A stretch of DNA of 64,000 nucleotides from Bacteroidota bacterium (GCA_016194975.1 JACQAM010000004.1:180966-244965), one strand, 5' to 3'; positions 35,915 through 44,601 are shown, counted from the first letter of the stretch. Notes: a model not told the origin generated them from the letters alone. Program-made: numbers and translations.

Positions 35915-35949
35915 GACCCTTACGAATGAAATCAGCCAATTGTTGGGTG
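35915..35949 (-). promoter_or_regulatory. ECF-type promoter, copy 3 (autoregulatory)
   Basis: Minus-strand CACCCAAC at 35949-35942, 17-bp spacer, CGTAAGGGTC at 35924-35915. Shares the octamer, spacing and CGTnAnnGTC with copies 1 and 2. It sits directly upstream of the ECF sigma gene; the ATG is 27 bp beyond the motif. Autoregulation of ECF operons is a common feature, which supports the assignment. Confidence 0.78.
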
Positions 35950-36022
35950 TAAAATGAATTTTTTACGCCTGCTGCCAACTCAGAACTGCCTGCTGCTTAC
36001 TACCGATGAGAACTGCTCAATG

Positions 36023-38605
36023 CTAATAACTCCACTTCCTCGTAAACGTGTTGTAATAACTTATCCCGACTTTGTAAGTGATGGCTGCTTTCGTTACGTT
36101 ACTGTCTGCCGTTACTGCGAAAACTCCAATGCGGAAAAGTTGTTTTTTGATGCGGACGATCCGTTCGAGTCCCAGGAAGAATTCTTCGTGCGTGAATTTC
36201 TGATCAGGGATCATCAATACGCCGCCGCCGACCGCCGCAGTAATTTTCAATTTGTTGAAGAACGGAATTTTTGTTCCGAATACACCTTCGAAATGATGAA
36301 TGTAATTCAAACGGAAAAAAGAATTCGATGTGCTCAACCGGGGGCCGAGCAACTGGAAGGAACGCATGGGATCGGAAAAAATAAACGAGTCGGAGCCGCG
36401 GAAATATTTATACTCGAGCAGGCGCAGATCTTTTTTATTGAGGAATGAACCATAGAGAATATTCCAGTCGCTGGTTCCGAATCGCCCGAGCTTGAGTTCA
36501 TCCTGGCTGCCGATCTCGATGTAATCGAAATCAATTTCGCTGTTGAACAAACCGGGAATTCCTTTGCGGTAGAAAAAACGGATCTCAGGATATTTTGTTC
36601 CGATGATAATTTTTTTGTGATTCTTGATAATATATTTCTGTTTGAAACGATATTTCAATTCAAGACGAACTTCCGATTTGATGTATTCCTGGAAATCGGA
36701 CGGCGTATTGAGTGTATCGAAAAGATATTGCGACCACGATTCTAATTTCATTCCTGTGATCGGAAATTTATCGCTGTATTCCAATGTAAGTTCGGCGTAA
36801 AGCCCGTTCACCAATTCTGCACGCTGCGCCACGCTGATCTCACGGCAACGGACATAATTGCTCCGGGCAAAAACAGATTCGAGCGACGCATAATTATTCA
36901 CCATGTCGTAGTAATCGCCGACGCGCACGAACGTGCGCACGAAATGCAGGGGCATGTACGTGAGCCCTACTCCCACTTTACCGCGCACATCTTTATTGAG
37001 AAATCCGTAATCGATCTGCTCTTCCGTTTCTAATTTATATCCGTTGTCAAAATCTTTATTGAAATATCCGCCGAGTTTCTGGCGATATCCTCCTACGCCG
37101 AACGGAACCACATCAGCAATGAGCGGATCGAAAAAGAATTCTGTTCCGGTTGCACGATTGCGATGCCCAACTCCATTCAATAAAAAACTCCACACGTTGA
37201 TGTGATTGAAAGAGGAATCGATATGCGCATAGTAAGCGGGACTCGTGTAATATTCCGTGAGTGAATCCACTTTATGCACGTAGGAAATTTCTTTGTCTTC
37301 GAGATGCAGCGGACGATTCTCCGACCAGTACGTACTGTCTTTATCGAACGCATCATCGGCATAATGTTTCACTTCGTCGTTGAAAGTTTTCGGCGGAATA
37401 GTTCCGTTCACCACATAATTTGTGTGATCGACACGCGTGTTTCCGATGATGTTGTATTTTCCTTCGCGGATCGTGTAATTGAATTCACGACGCACCGGGA
37501 GATAAACAGATGAATCGACTTCGGAATAATCTTCGATCACGGAAAAATCTTTGCAATATAAAAGTGCACCTGAATTGATATTGAGATTGACAGAGACGAT
37601 AGCCCAGGTAGAATCCTCAATGAAAATTGTTCCGTAAAACAAAGCGTCTTCATTGAAGAGCGGAATTACATTGATGCGATGAATTGTTTTTCCGTTCTCT
37701 TCGAAGGAAGAAACATATTCGAAACGATAACTGAGAAATGCTCCTGTAGCAGCCGGAGATTTCAGCGGGCGCGAACAAAGAGAAGGTGCATCAATTTCAT
37801 TTTTGTAAAAATTAAAATCGGCACTCTGTGCATCACTGACCAACAGATATGGATTATCTGCTTCGTACGTAACGGGCGCGATCTCGTGCTCGCCGTATTC
37901 CACGCCTACGCTTGCGCCTCCGTTCCCGCCTTCGTACTTTTTCTTTCCTGCATAATCGTGGTAAGCAATTATATTTTCCTTGAATTGATTCGGCGCTTTG
38001 AAAAAAGTAGTGGAAACCGATTCGATGAGATTCAGGTGATCGTCGTTGATCTCTGCCTGCAGATCTTCTCCCTTATTTTTTTTCTTTCCTTTTTTCGTAG
38101 TGTCAACTTTCGGCGGTGCAATAGGAACAATGGCGGAATCCGGTTTCTCTCGCAGTATTTTTTCCAATGAAGATTTCTGGTACGTATCGCATTTATAATT
38201 CTGCACGCGGTTCCAGTAATCGTCACGATGAGCAATCACTTCTTTCATAATTTCTTTTCCTTTATCGCGATCGCCCTTCGCCGTGATCTGCGCTTCATTC
38301 AGCACGCGCACATCGGAATTCATCACCACGTTCACTTCGCTTGCATGATCATCGCTGATCACAATATTTTTTTCCTGGGAAACGAAACCGAGCTGCGAAA
38401 AAACGAGGGTGTAATTTCCTGCTTTCAATTCCATAAAATACGCGCCGGTAAGATTGGTATTAACGCCGTACGTGGAATTTTTCACACCAACAACAACAAA
38501 AGGAAGCGGCTGACCTGAAGTATCGCGCACCACACCTTTCACTACGCCGGCAAAAGCGAAGACTGGGAAAATAAAAAGAAGAAAAAAAAGAATGCTTTTA
38601 CGCAT
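36023..38605 (-). CDS. DUF5686 outer-membrane protein with carboxypeptidase-regulatory-like domain
   Basis: An 860-residue protein. I start at 38605 (MRKSILFFLLFIFPVFAFAG signal peptide). Residues about 21-100 form a CarboxypepD_reg-like Ig fold (GVVKGVVRDTSGQPLPFVVV), typical of TonB-linked outer-membrane proteins. The rest is the DUF5686 beta-barrel-like domain with aromatic-rich strands (LELKYRFKQKYIIKNHKKII) and a C-terminal Tyr/Trp-rich end (YYNTFTRKWSY). No TonB-dependent plug is visible. Function unknown; a surface export or envelope role is plausible. An exact TACATTTG (-7 type) lies 17 bp upstream of its ATG, though without a good -33. Confidence 0.85.
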   Translation of the reverse strand: MRKSILFFLLFIFPVFAFAGVVKGVVRDTSGQPLPFVVVGVKNSTYGVNTNLTGAYFMELKAGNYTLVFSQLGFVSQEKNIVISDDHASEVNVVMNSDVRVLNEAQITAKGDRDKGKEIMKEVIAHRDDYWNRVQNYKCDTYQKSSLEKILREKPDSAIVPIAPPKVDTTKKGKKKNKGEDLQAEINDDHLNLIESVSTTFFKAPNQFKENIIAYHDYAGKKKYEGGNGGASVGVEYGEHEIAPVTYEADNPYLLVSDAQSADFNFYKNEIDAPSLCSRPLKSPAATGAFLSYRFEYVSSFEENGKTIHRINVIPLFNEDALFYGTIFIEDSTWAIVSVNLNINSGALLYCKDFSVIEDYSEVDSSVYLPVRREFNYTIREGKYNIIGNTRVDHTNYVVNGTIPPKTFNDEVKHYADDAFDKDSTYWSENRPLHLEDKEISYVHKVDSLTEYYTSPAYYAHIDSSFNHINVWSFLLNGVGHRNRATGTEFFFDPLIADVVPFGVGGYRQKLGGYFNKDFDNGYKLETEEQIDYGFLNKDVRGKVGVGLTYMPLHFVRTFVRVGDYYDMVNNYASLESVFARSNYVRCREISVAQRAELVNGLYAELTLEYSDKFPITGMKLESWSQYLFDTLNTPSDFQEYIKSEVRLELKYRFKQKYIIKNHKKIIIGTKYPEIRFFYRKGIPGLFNSEIDFDYIEIGSQDELKLGRFGTSDWNILYGSFLNKKDLRLLEYKYFRGSDSFIFSDPMRSFQLLGPRLSTSNSFFRLNYIHHFEGVFGTKIPFFNKLKITAAVGGGVLMIPDQKFTHEEFFLGLERIVRIKKQLFRIGVFAVTADSNVTKAAITYKVGISYYNTFTRKWSY

Positions 38606-38937
38606 GAGTGGGAGTCGGAAACAAATGTACATCACATTACGGAGACGGAATGTTCCTTTAACAGTTGTGCGTAAGACGGGGAGAATAGCAGATTAGTTAC
38701 AGGGGGAATTCAAATTTCGATGATTCAAAGATTAGAGTTTATATCGATTAAGAGTTGTATAACAATGATTGCAAGCGCTCCATTATTAAAAACTGAGCAT
38801 TTGCAAGGCATTCCCGATGCTCAGTCTGATTCATTTGAATGTCAAAAAGTTTCCTGTTTCGCATTTAGTATATTTTCGCATATTCGAAGCGGGCAGGGTT
38901 TTGTGAGGTGACATTCGCAGTTCGCGCCCCGCGAAGT
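38606..38937. other. 332-bp intergenic region upstream of DUF5686
   Basis: Contains a possible minus-strand -7 element (TACATTTG, complement of 38622-38629) for the DUF5686 gene and an imperfect dyad GAGCATTTGC ... ATGCTC at about 38800-38823. No gene is convincing here: the plus-strand open frame at 38720-38911 lacks codon bias and a start signal. The 3' end of the ACMSD gene is convergent in the sense of this gap being both a terminator and promoter zone, but no T-tract hairpin is clear. Confidence 0.45.
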
Positions 38938-39960
38938 CTAAGCTCCTTCAAAAAAACTCTTCTCCATCCCCAGCCATTCCAGCGCCGATCTGTGCAGCAG
39001 CATTTCTTTCTTCTCATCATTCCACTTCATCGATTTAATTAATTCTCCCGGAATATTTTCTCCGAGGGGAAAAGGGTAATCGCTTCCCAATGCAATTCTA
39101 CCGGCGCCAAAAAGATCGACAATGTATTCGAGCATGCGCGCATCGTGTACAAGCGAGTCGAGCCAGAATTTACCAATGTAATTTTTCGGCGGAATATTAT
39201 TGTCAATGGCAGTAAGATCGGGACGGCAATCAAATCCGTGCTGCACTCTTCCAATGGTTGCAGGAAAACTTCCCCCACCGTGAGCGAATGCAACACGAAG
39301 TTCAGGAAGTTTTTCAAAAATTCCACCGAAGATCATAGAGCAAATGGCGCGCGAAGTTTCTGCCGGCATTCCCACGAGCCAGGGCAACCAGTATTTCTGC
39401 ATTTCTTTTTCGCCCATCATTTCCCACGGGTGAATGAAAATCGCCATGCCAAGTTTTTCGCACACAGAAAATATTTCGAAAAATTCCGGCTCATCCAGAT
39501 TTTTCTGATTCACATTCGTGCCGATCTGTATTCCGCGCAATCCAATTTTCCTGCAACGCTCCAATTCCTGCACAGCCAATTTTGCATCCTGCATGGGAAT
39601 GGTGCCGAGCCCAATGAAACGTTTCGGAAATTTTTTTACAATTTCCGCAATATGATCATTGAGAAAAACAGAAATTTCCAGGCCATCTTTCGGTTTTGCC
39701 CAATAAGAAAATAGTACAGGTACGGTCGAGAGCACCTGCACGTGCACGCGGTGGTGATCGCACTCGTGCATGCGCTTGTCCGCGCTCCAGCAATTGTCCT
39801 CCACTTCGCGGAAAAATTTTCCATCATCGCGGATCATTCGCGCACAACAGCTTTTATGATGATCAAGTTGAATGAATCCACCATAACCGAATTTTTCTTT
39901 CCAGTTTGGGATATTCTCAGGGAGAATGTGGGTGTGAATGTCGATGGTTAATATTTCCAT
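38938..39960 (-). CDS. Aminocarboxymuconate-semialdehyde decarboxylase-like amidohydrolase
   Basis: A 340-residue metal-dependent amidohydrolase that decarboxylates 2-amino-3-carboxymuconate 6-semialdehyde in 3-hydroxyanthranilate catabolism. The start at 39960 (MEILTIDIHTHILPE) removes an N-terminal extension encoded by a palindromic repeat. Zinc ligands His9 and His11 (DIHTH), His177 (IHPWEMMG), His228 region and Asp294 (LGSDYPFPLGE) match the residue numbers known for the Pseudomonas fluorescens enzyme, as do Arg51 and Arg238. The HAAO gene lies immediately upstream, supplying its substrate's precursor. Confidence 0.93.
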   Translation of the reverse strand: MEILTIDIHTHILPENIPNWKEKFGYGGFIQLDHHKSCCARMIRDDGKFFREVEDNCWSADKRMHECDHHRVHVQVLSTVPVLFSYWAKPKDGLEISVFLNDHIAEIVKKFPKRFIGLGTIPMQDAKLAVQELERCRKIGLRGIQIGTNVNQKNLDEPEFFEIFSVCEKLGMAIFIHPWEMMGEKEMQKYWLPWLVGMPAETSRAICSMIFGGIFEKLPELRVAFAHGGGSFPATIGRVQHGFDCRPDLTAIDNNIPPKNYIGKFWLDSLVHDARMLEYIVDLFGAGRIALGSDYPFPLGENIPGELIKSMKWNDEKKEMLLHRSALEWLGMEKSFFEGA

Positions 39961-40031
39961 AAAATTCAAGATCCAAAATTCAAGATCCAAGATTGGCACG
40001 GCACGGAACGCAATTTTGAATCTTGAATTTT
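39961..40031. repeat. 20-bp palindrome filling the HAAO-ACMSD gap
   Basis: Arms AAAATTCAAGATCCAAAATT (39961-39980) and its near-perfect complement (40012-40031) differ at one of 20 positions. Together with the 31-bp spacer, it occupies the gap between the HAAO stop (40038) and the ACMSD start codon (39960), so a strong hairpin would lie immediately ahead of the ACMSD start in the mRNA. It resembles other AT-rich gap repeats in this genome. Confidence 0.65.
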
Positions 40032-40037
40032 GAATTT

Positions 40038-40571
40038 TTAATGACTGGAAGATTTTGTAGGAACAGGCGGCTCCATTACATGTCCGCAGTTTTTACAGGT
40101 GCGCAGTTTTTCATTGCCGTAGAATTTTGCGAAAACACCCTGGAATTGTGTTTGAATATCAGTGAGCACAAAATATTCTTCGTAAAGTTTTTCATTACAC
40201 TTTTCACAGAACCACAACAGTCCGTCCTTCTCTCCTTCGCGGCGCTTGCGTTCCATTACCAGTCCAATTGTATTTTCTCCCCGTACCGGATTGTGCGGCA
40301 CATTCGGAGGAAGCAGGAAAATTTCTCCTTCGTTGATAGGAACATCCACCGCTTTCCCATTCTCCTGGATTTTTACCGTGACGTTTCCCTCGAGCTGGTA
40401 AAAAAATTCTTCACTCTCATTGAAGTGATAATCTTTTCTTGCATTCGGTCCGCCAACGACCATGACAATGAATTCGGTGTCCTTGTAAACAACTTTATTA
40501 TTTACGGGAGGTTTCAGCAGGTGACGATTTTCGTCGATCCATTTTTTGAAAGAGAAAGGGCGTGTGATCAT
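40038..40571 (-). CDS. 3-hydroxyanthranilate 3,4-dioxygenase
   Basis: A 177-residue cupin dioxygenase that opens the ring of 3-hydroxyanthranilate to 2-amino-3-carboxymuconate semialdehyde in the kynurenine pathway. Iron ligands His49, Glu55 and His93 lie in YHFNESEEFFYQLEG and VPHNPVR, and two C-terminal CxxC pairs (Cys122/125, Cys159/162) form the rubredoxin-like site typical of bacterial HAAO. It is followed downstream by ACMSD, the next step. Rest of the kynurenine pathway is not visible here. Confidence 0.94.
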   Translation of the reverse strand: MITRPFSFKKWIDENRHLLKPPVNNKVVYKDTEFIVMVVGGPNARKDYHFNESEEFFYQLEGNVTVKIQENGKAVDVPINEGEIFLLPPNVPHNPVRGENTIGLVMERKRREGEKDGLLWFCEKCNEKLYEEYFVLTDIQTQFQGVFAKFYGNEKLRTCKNCGHVMEPPVPTKSSSH

Positions 40572-40604
40572 GAGTTTGATTTTTATACGACGAAGTTAAT
40601 TGTA

Positions 40605-40648
40605 AATGTGCTAATGTGCTAATGCGTAAATGTGCTAATGTGCTAATG
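40605..40648 (+). repeat. Octamer tandem repeat (AATGTGCT)
   Basis: About 5.5 units of AATGTGCT starting at 40605, with the third unit degenerate (AATGCGTA). It lies in the divergent gap between HAAO (-) and the zinc-ribbon gene (+), close to their promoters. Length variation in such a tract could alter promoter spacing, but no -33/-7 pair clearly spans it. Confidence 0.7.
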
Positions 40649-40680
40649 AAAAAGAATCGTTTCTTCACTACATTTGAACG

Positions 40681-42012
40681 ATGAACAAATACCAATGTCC
40701 ACAGTGCGGCGCTGCAAGTTCCATGAAAGTTTCGGCCACGCATTATCATTGCATTTACTGTGATAGTGATTTTGAAGTGAAAGCTGATGCCGGAGATCTC
40801 ATCAATGATATTCTTAAAAAACAAACTGCGAATTACACTTCGACTCCTTATCAAACAAATCCTTCCGCCAATTATCCGAATTACGATGAGCTTAGTAGAA
40901 AACGGAAAACCGCTGTGATGACAGGAATGCTTGCAGGGATTGTGATGGTCGCGGGAGTTGCAGGATTTGTTTTTTTCAAAGCAAAAAACACGACTGGCAA
41001 TTCGCTTGGGGGTGATAGAAACTGGTCGGCGGCAACGATCACTTCTTATCATTTATTCAACGGTAGCAAAGGCCCTGTTGCCTGGGTGCTGAGTGAGCAA
41101 AGCGGTTTCTCGCTCGACAGTGAACGTTACACCATGCAGATCTTCGATCCGATTAAGAATTCGGCGAAGAAAGAATTTCTTTTTGTTCCTGATGTAACGT
41201 GGCATGATGGATTCAGTTCGGGCGATTTCATTGGCGATTTTTACGCGCAGGGTGATACGTGCTGGCAGGCGAACAAACGCGACGGACTGATAGCGCGTGA
41301 TATTTATTCCGGGAATGTTCTCGTTGATGCTAACCAGATGAAAAAAAATTATCCGCAGTTCGCTGCGGGAATAACTCAGGTGTCTTCGTATTATAACAAC
41401 CGTTACTTCGAAGTGAATACGGCCGATGGTTTTGATTTTGTTTTTCTTCCGTCTTTGAAAAAAGTGTACTCCAAATCGGAATGGGATAAAGCGAATGATG
41501 AACGGAAAGTGATGCATAATTTTTTCACCCTCTCCGAAAGTTCGCGTCCTGCGCTCTACATTTCAAAAGAAAAAAGTTATGCGCTCGATCCCACCTCCAT
41601 GCTTTTTGCCAATGAAGTTGACGGGTATGGTTCACTCGCGGGTATGCCCGATTACATGCGCGCGGATGTGAAAGAATTCAAAAATATCCCGGACAAAGTT
41701 TTTTTCAACGGTACTCTGCTTTCTGCGAATGATGCTCGTGCGGTGATCGCTTACAAAGAAAGTAATGCGCAACAATCGGCACTTCACATTGTGTGTTATG
41801 ATAATTCGGGGAAGCAATTATGGGATCTTGGTGGTTCATCGCTGAAACCATTCTCTGATGAATACGGCGCCAATAACAATGCACTGCAATTGGTAGAAGG
41901 TAAAAACAACATTGTGATCTACATGACCGCCGGCAACCGTAATGCGATCGGCGTGAACGTGGCAACCGGAAAAATTTCCTGGAGCTATGAAAGACCTGAT
42001 CAAACATTTTAA
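40681..42012 (+). CDS. Zinc-ribbon membrane protein with propeller-like periplasmic part
   Basis: A 443-residue protein. Residues 4-33 form a zinc ribbon with two CxxC pairs (CPQCGAASSMKVSATHYHC, CIYCDSDF). After a Pro/Asn-rich linker, a transmembrane helix at about 80-98 (TGMLAGIVMVAGVAGFVFF) anchors it, and the remaining 340 residues contain strand-like blades such as KGPVAWVLSEQSGFSLDSER, DANQMKKNYPQFAAGITQVS and QLVEGKNNIVIYMTAGNRNA, consistent with a PQQ-like propeller outside the membrane. Function unknown. It is followed 12 bp later by an SDR gene. Confidence 0.7.
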   Translation: MNKYQCPQCGAASSMKVSATHYHCIYCDSDFEVKADAGDLINDILKKQTANYTSTPYQTNPSANYPNYDELSRKRKTAVMTGMLAGIVMVAGVAGFVFFKAKNTTGNSLGGDRNWSAATITSYHLFNGSKGPVAWVLSEQSGFSLDSERYTMQIFDPIKNSAKKEFLFVPDVTWHDGFSSGDFIGDFYAQGDTCWQANKRDGLIARDIYSGNVLVDANQMKKNYPQFAAGITQVSSYYNNRYFEVNTADGFDFVFLPSLKKVYSKSEWDKANDERKVMHNFFTLSESSRPALYISKEKSYALDPTSMLFANEVDGYGSLAGMPDYMRADVKEFKNIPDKVFFNGTLLSANDARAVIAYKESNAQQSALHIVCYDNSGKQLWDLGGSSLKPFSDEYGANNNALQLVEGKNNIVIYMTAGNRNAIGVNVATGKISWSYERPDQTF

Positions 42013-42024
42013 TTTTTTTGAACT

Positions 42025-42807
42025 ATGAATATTGATCTCAGAGGAAAACATGCTCTTGTTTGCGGAAGTTCGCAGGGAATCGGCAAGGCTGCGGCTATGG
42101 AACTTGCATTGCTCGGCGCTGATGTTACACTTGTTTCGAGAAATGAACCGCGATTGAAAAATGCGGTGGCTGATCTCGGCGGAGAAGGAAAACACAATTA
42201 TCTCGTCGCCGATTTTTCCGATCCGAAACAGGTAAAAAATGTAATTGCGGATTTTCTAAAAAAAGAAAAGATCATTCATATTCTCGTGAACAATACCGGC
42301 GGGCCTTCTGCCGGGCCGATCATCGAAGCGAAGACAGAAGAATTTGAAAGTGCATTTTCCAATCATCTTTTATGCAATCACATTCTCGTGCAGGCCGTAC
42401 TTCCCGGAATGAAGAATGAAAAATTCGGGCGCATTATCAATATCATTTCCACTTCTGTAAAGCAACCGATCTACGGACTTGGCGTTTCCAATACTATTCG
42501 CGCTGCAGTTGCTAATTGGGCAAAAACACTTTCCATGGAAGTAGCTCCATTCGGGATCACGGTTAATAATGTGCTGCCCGGCGCAACAGCAACACAACGT
42601 TTGTTCGTGATCATCGAGGGAAAAATGCAGAAGAAAGGAATGTCGCGCGAAGAAGCGGAAAAAGAAATGCTCCGGGAAATTCCTGCTGCACGATTCGGCG
42701 CTCCTGAAGAAGTTGCAGCGGCCATTGCATTTCTCGCTACACCTGCCGCCGCTTACATCAATGGAATAAATATTCCGGTTGATGGGGGAAGAACAGGAAA
42801 CCTGTAA
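42025..42807 (+). CDS. Atypical short-chain dehydrogenase
   Basis: A 260-residue Rossmann-fold SDR. The cofactor loop GSSQGIGKAAAM (about 14-25) and NNTGG (89-93, variant of NNAG) are present. In place of the catalytic YxxxK the sequence reads VSNTIRAAV: Ser155 at the usual Tyr and Arg159 at the usual Lys position, a known variant subgroup of FabG-like SDRs. Substrate unknown. It may belong to aromatic catabolism, since it is divergent from the HAAO/ACMSD pair and 12 bp from the zinc-ribbon gene. Confidence 0.85.
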   Translation: MNIDLRGKHALVCGSSQGIGKAAAMELALLGADVTLVSRNEPRLKNAVADLGGEGKHNYLVADFSDPKQVKNVIADFLKKEKIIHILVNNTGGPSAGPIIEAKTEEFESAFSNHLLCNHILVQAVLPGMKNEKFGRIINIISTSVKQPIYGLGVSNTIRAAVANWAKTLSMEVAPFGITVNNVLPGATATQRLFVIIEGKMQKKGMSREEAEKEMLREIPAARFGAPEEVAAAIAFLATPAAAYINGINIPVDGGRTGNL

Positions 42808-43175
42808 GGATTCATCCCGAATCAGATTTTCCAATGAAAGTTTAAAAAAATAAAATTCCAAATCCCAAAATTTCCCTGCTCACTAAAGAAATTTGGGTCG
42901 TGGGTCAGTTTCATTCTTTTCATTGTGGCTTTGTGACTTGGTGGCAAAAAATCAGAAATGCCACGAAGGCCCCAGGCCACGATGTTCATTCACGAAGTTC
43001 TCAAACTGACCACTACCGAAATTTGGTTCCGATAACCATCGGGATTGGATTTTTCCCTTTGGTATTTTTCTTTTGGTTTAATAACAATTCCCTGTTGATT
43101 CTCTTTGTGTAAATGAGTGCAACGCTTTTTTCTGCAGAGTAAATTCGTTGTGCAATTGAAAATTAAAAAAACGAA
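42808..43175. other. 368-bp intergenic region
   Basis: Contains an imperfect palindrome CCCAAAATTTC ... GAAATTTGGG (about 42866-42896) downstream of the SDR stop, and a text-like repeat with TGGCTTTGTGACTTGGTGGC and ATGCCACGAAGGC around 42924-42972. A dyad CCGATAACCATCGG lies at about 43027-43040. No gene is supported; the open frame at 42900-43112 has no start context and reads through the repeat. The mscL promoter must be here, but is not distinct. Confidence 0.5.
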
Positions 43176-43562
43176 ATGGGGCTCATCAAAGAATTCAAAG
43201 AATTTGCGATCAAGGGAAATGTGATCGATCTCGCGGTTGGTGTGGTCATCGGCACTGCCTTCGGAAAGATTGTGAGTTCGCTCATTGAAGATGTGATCAC
43301 ACCGCTCCTTCTCAAACCTGCGCTCGATGCCGCTCACCTCACCAAACTCGAAGAACTCACCGTGATGGGAACGGTGAAGTACGGAAGTTTTTTTGCCGCA
43401 GTGATCAATTTCATTCTCGTTGCCTTCACACTTTTTCTTGTGATCAAAGGCATTAATGCTGCGAAAAGAAGAGAAGCGAAAAAACCTGTTCCTCCTCCCG
43501 AACCTGCCAAACAGGAATTACTGCTCGCCGAGATCCGCGATCTTCTGCAGGCGAAAAAATAA
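43176..43562 (+). CDS. mscL: Large-conductance mechanosensitive channel MscL
   Basis: A 128-residue inner-membrane channel that opens under hypo-osmotic stress. The start MGLIKEFKEFAIKGNVIDLAVGVVIGTAFGKIVSSLIEDV shows the N-terminal amphipathic helix and TM1 pore helix with the FAIKGN and GVVIGTAFGKIVSS motifs, and TM2 follows (SFFAAVINFILVAFTLFLVI). Length and C-terminal helix (EIRDLLQAKK) are normal. It is followed 6 bp later by a DUF3078 protein gene, so the two are likely cotranscribed. Confidence 0.96.
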   Translation: MGLIKEFKEFAIKGNVIDLAVGVVIGTAFGKIVSSLIEDVITPLLLKPALDAAHLTKLEELTVMGTVKYGSFFAAVINFILVAFTLFLVIKGINAAKRREAKKPVPPPEPAKQELLLAEIRDLLQAKK

Positions 43563-43568
43563 CTGCCC

Positions 43569-44525
43569 ATGAAAAAAATTCTTTTTTTATTTTTTCTCTT
43601 CCCGGTTTTTCTTCATTCACAGCCTGCCAGCCGGACGGGCAGGGATTCTCTTGTTCACGATACGGCCAAAGCGTGGAAGCACGGAGGTTTGTTCGCTTTG
43701 AATTTTACCCAGTCGTCATTCACCAACTGGGCTTCCGGCGGATCGAATTCTGTTTCCGGGCAAACTACACTTACTGTTTTTGCGAATTACAAAAAGAAAG
43801 TTACCACGTGGGATAACGGTCTCGATCTCGCTTACGGATTACTCTACCAGGGAACGGGGCTCATGAGAAAAACAGATGATAAAATTGATTTCACTTCGAA
43901 GTATGGCCGCTATGCTTTTAAAAAAGTCTGGTACTATTCTGCGCTCGCCGGATTTAAAACACAATTTCAGCCGGGCTACAATTACAAAGATGATATTTCG
44001 AAAACGCTCATTTCCGGTTTTATGTCGCCGGCTTACCTGATCACTGCTATCGGTCTCGATTACAAACCGAGTGAAAAGATCTCGTTGCTGGTTTCTCCAT
44101 TGACAGGAAGAACAACATTCGTCCTCGACCAGGCGCTTGCCGATTCAGGCGCATTCGGTGTGAAAAAAGCGCAATACGATCTCAACGGAAATAAAATTGC
44201 AAATGGTGCGAACATACGCTATGAATTCGGTTCGTATGTTCGCGTACAGTACAAAGCGGAAATCATGAAAAATGTAACGCTCACTTATCGCCTCGAACTT
44301 TTTTCGAACTACCTGAAGAAACCGCAGAATGTGGATGTGAATACTGAACTGCTTTTGTCAATGAAGATCAACAAACATATTTCTGCGGGGCTGAACATGC
44401 AGGCGATCTATGACGATGATGTGATCATTGCTGTTGATTCCAATCACGATGGCGTGATCGATGCGCATGGCCCGCGTTTGCAATTCAGGCAGGTGCTTGG
44501 CGTCGGGTTCAGTGCGAAATTTTAA
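43569..44525 (+). CDS. DUF3078 outer-membrane beta-barrel protein
   Basis: A 318-residue protein with a signal peptide (MKKILFLFFLFPVFLHSQ). The mature part carries the DUF3078-type features LFALNFTQSSFTNWASGGSNSVSG near the N-terminus and barrel-like strands (GAIRYEFGSYVRVQYKAEIM-like, YRLELFSNYL) ending LRFRQVLGVGFSAKF with a terminal aromatic residue. Predicted outer-membrane barrel of unknown function. It is 6 bp behind mscL. Confidence 0.88.
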   Translation: MKKILFLFFLFPVFLHSQPASRTGRDSLVHDTAKAWKHGGLFALNFTQSSFTNWASGGSNSVSGQTTLTVFANYKKKVTTWDNGLDLAYGLLYQGTGLMRKTDDKIDFTSKYGRYAFKKVWYYSALAGFKTQFQPGYNYKDDISKTLISGFMSPAYLITAIGLDYKPSEKISLLVSPLTGRTTFVLDQALADSGAFGVKKAQYDLNGNKIANGANIRYEFGSYVRVQYKAEIMKNVTLTYRLELFSNYLKKPQNVDVNTELLLSMKINKHISAGLNMQAIYDDDVIIAVDSNHDGVIDAHGPRLQFRQVLGVGFSAKF

Positions 44526-44547
44526 AATTTTTTCCTGATGCAATTTT

Positions 44548-44578
44548 TTTGAGAAAGATTTTTGTTTTTTGTAATTTG
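44548..44578 (+). promoter_or_regulatory. Candidate promoter for the 44602 gene
   Basis: TTTG at 44548-44551 and TAATTTG at 44572-44578, with 20 bp between, resemble TTTG-N19-21-TAnnTTTG, though the -7 box is one base short. The predicted start is about 16 bp upstream of the ATG at 44602. Moderate support only. Confidence 0.4.
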
Positions 44579-44601
44579 CATTCTCATTCAAAACCCTCCT
44601 C

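Noticed and set aside
38720..38911. Open frame between DUF5686 and ACMSD genes
   Set aside because: No start context, no family match and atypical composition; treated as intergenic.
40605..40648. Tandem octamer as a possible CRISPR
   Set aside because: Units are only 8 bp, contiguous and without spacers, so it is a simple tandem repeat.
40669..40676. TACATTTG as promoter of the zinc-ribbon gene
   Set aside because: It matches the -7 consensus, but ends only 4 bp before the ATG and lacks a -33 element.
42900..43112. Small plus-strand frame with hydrophobic end before mscL
   Set aside because: It passes through a repeat-like stretch and lacks a ribosome-binding site or promoter; the hydrophobic tail results from T-rich DNA.
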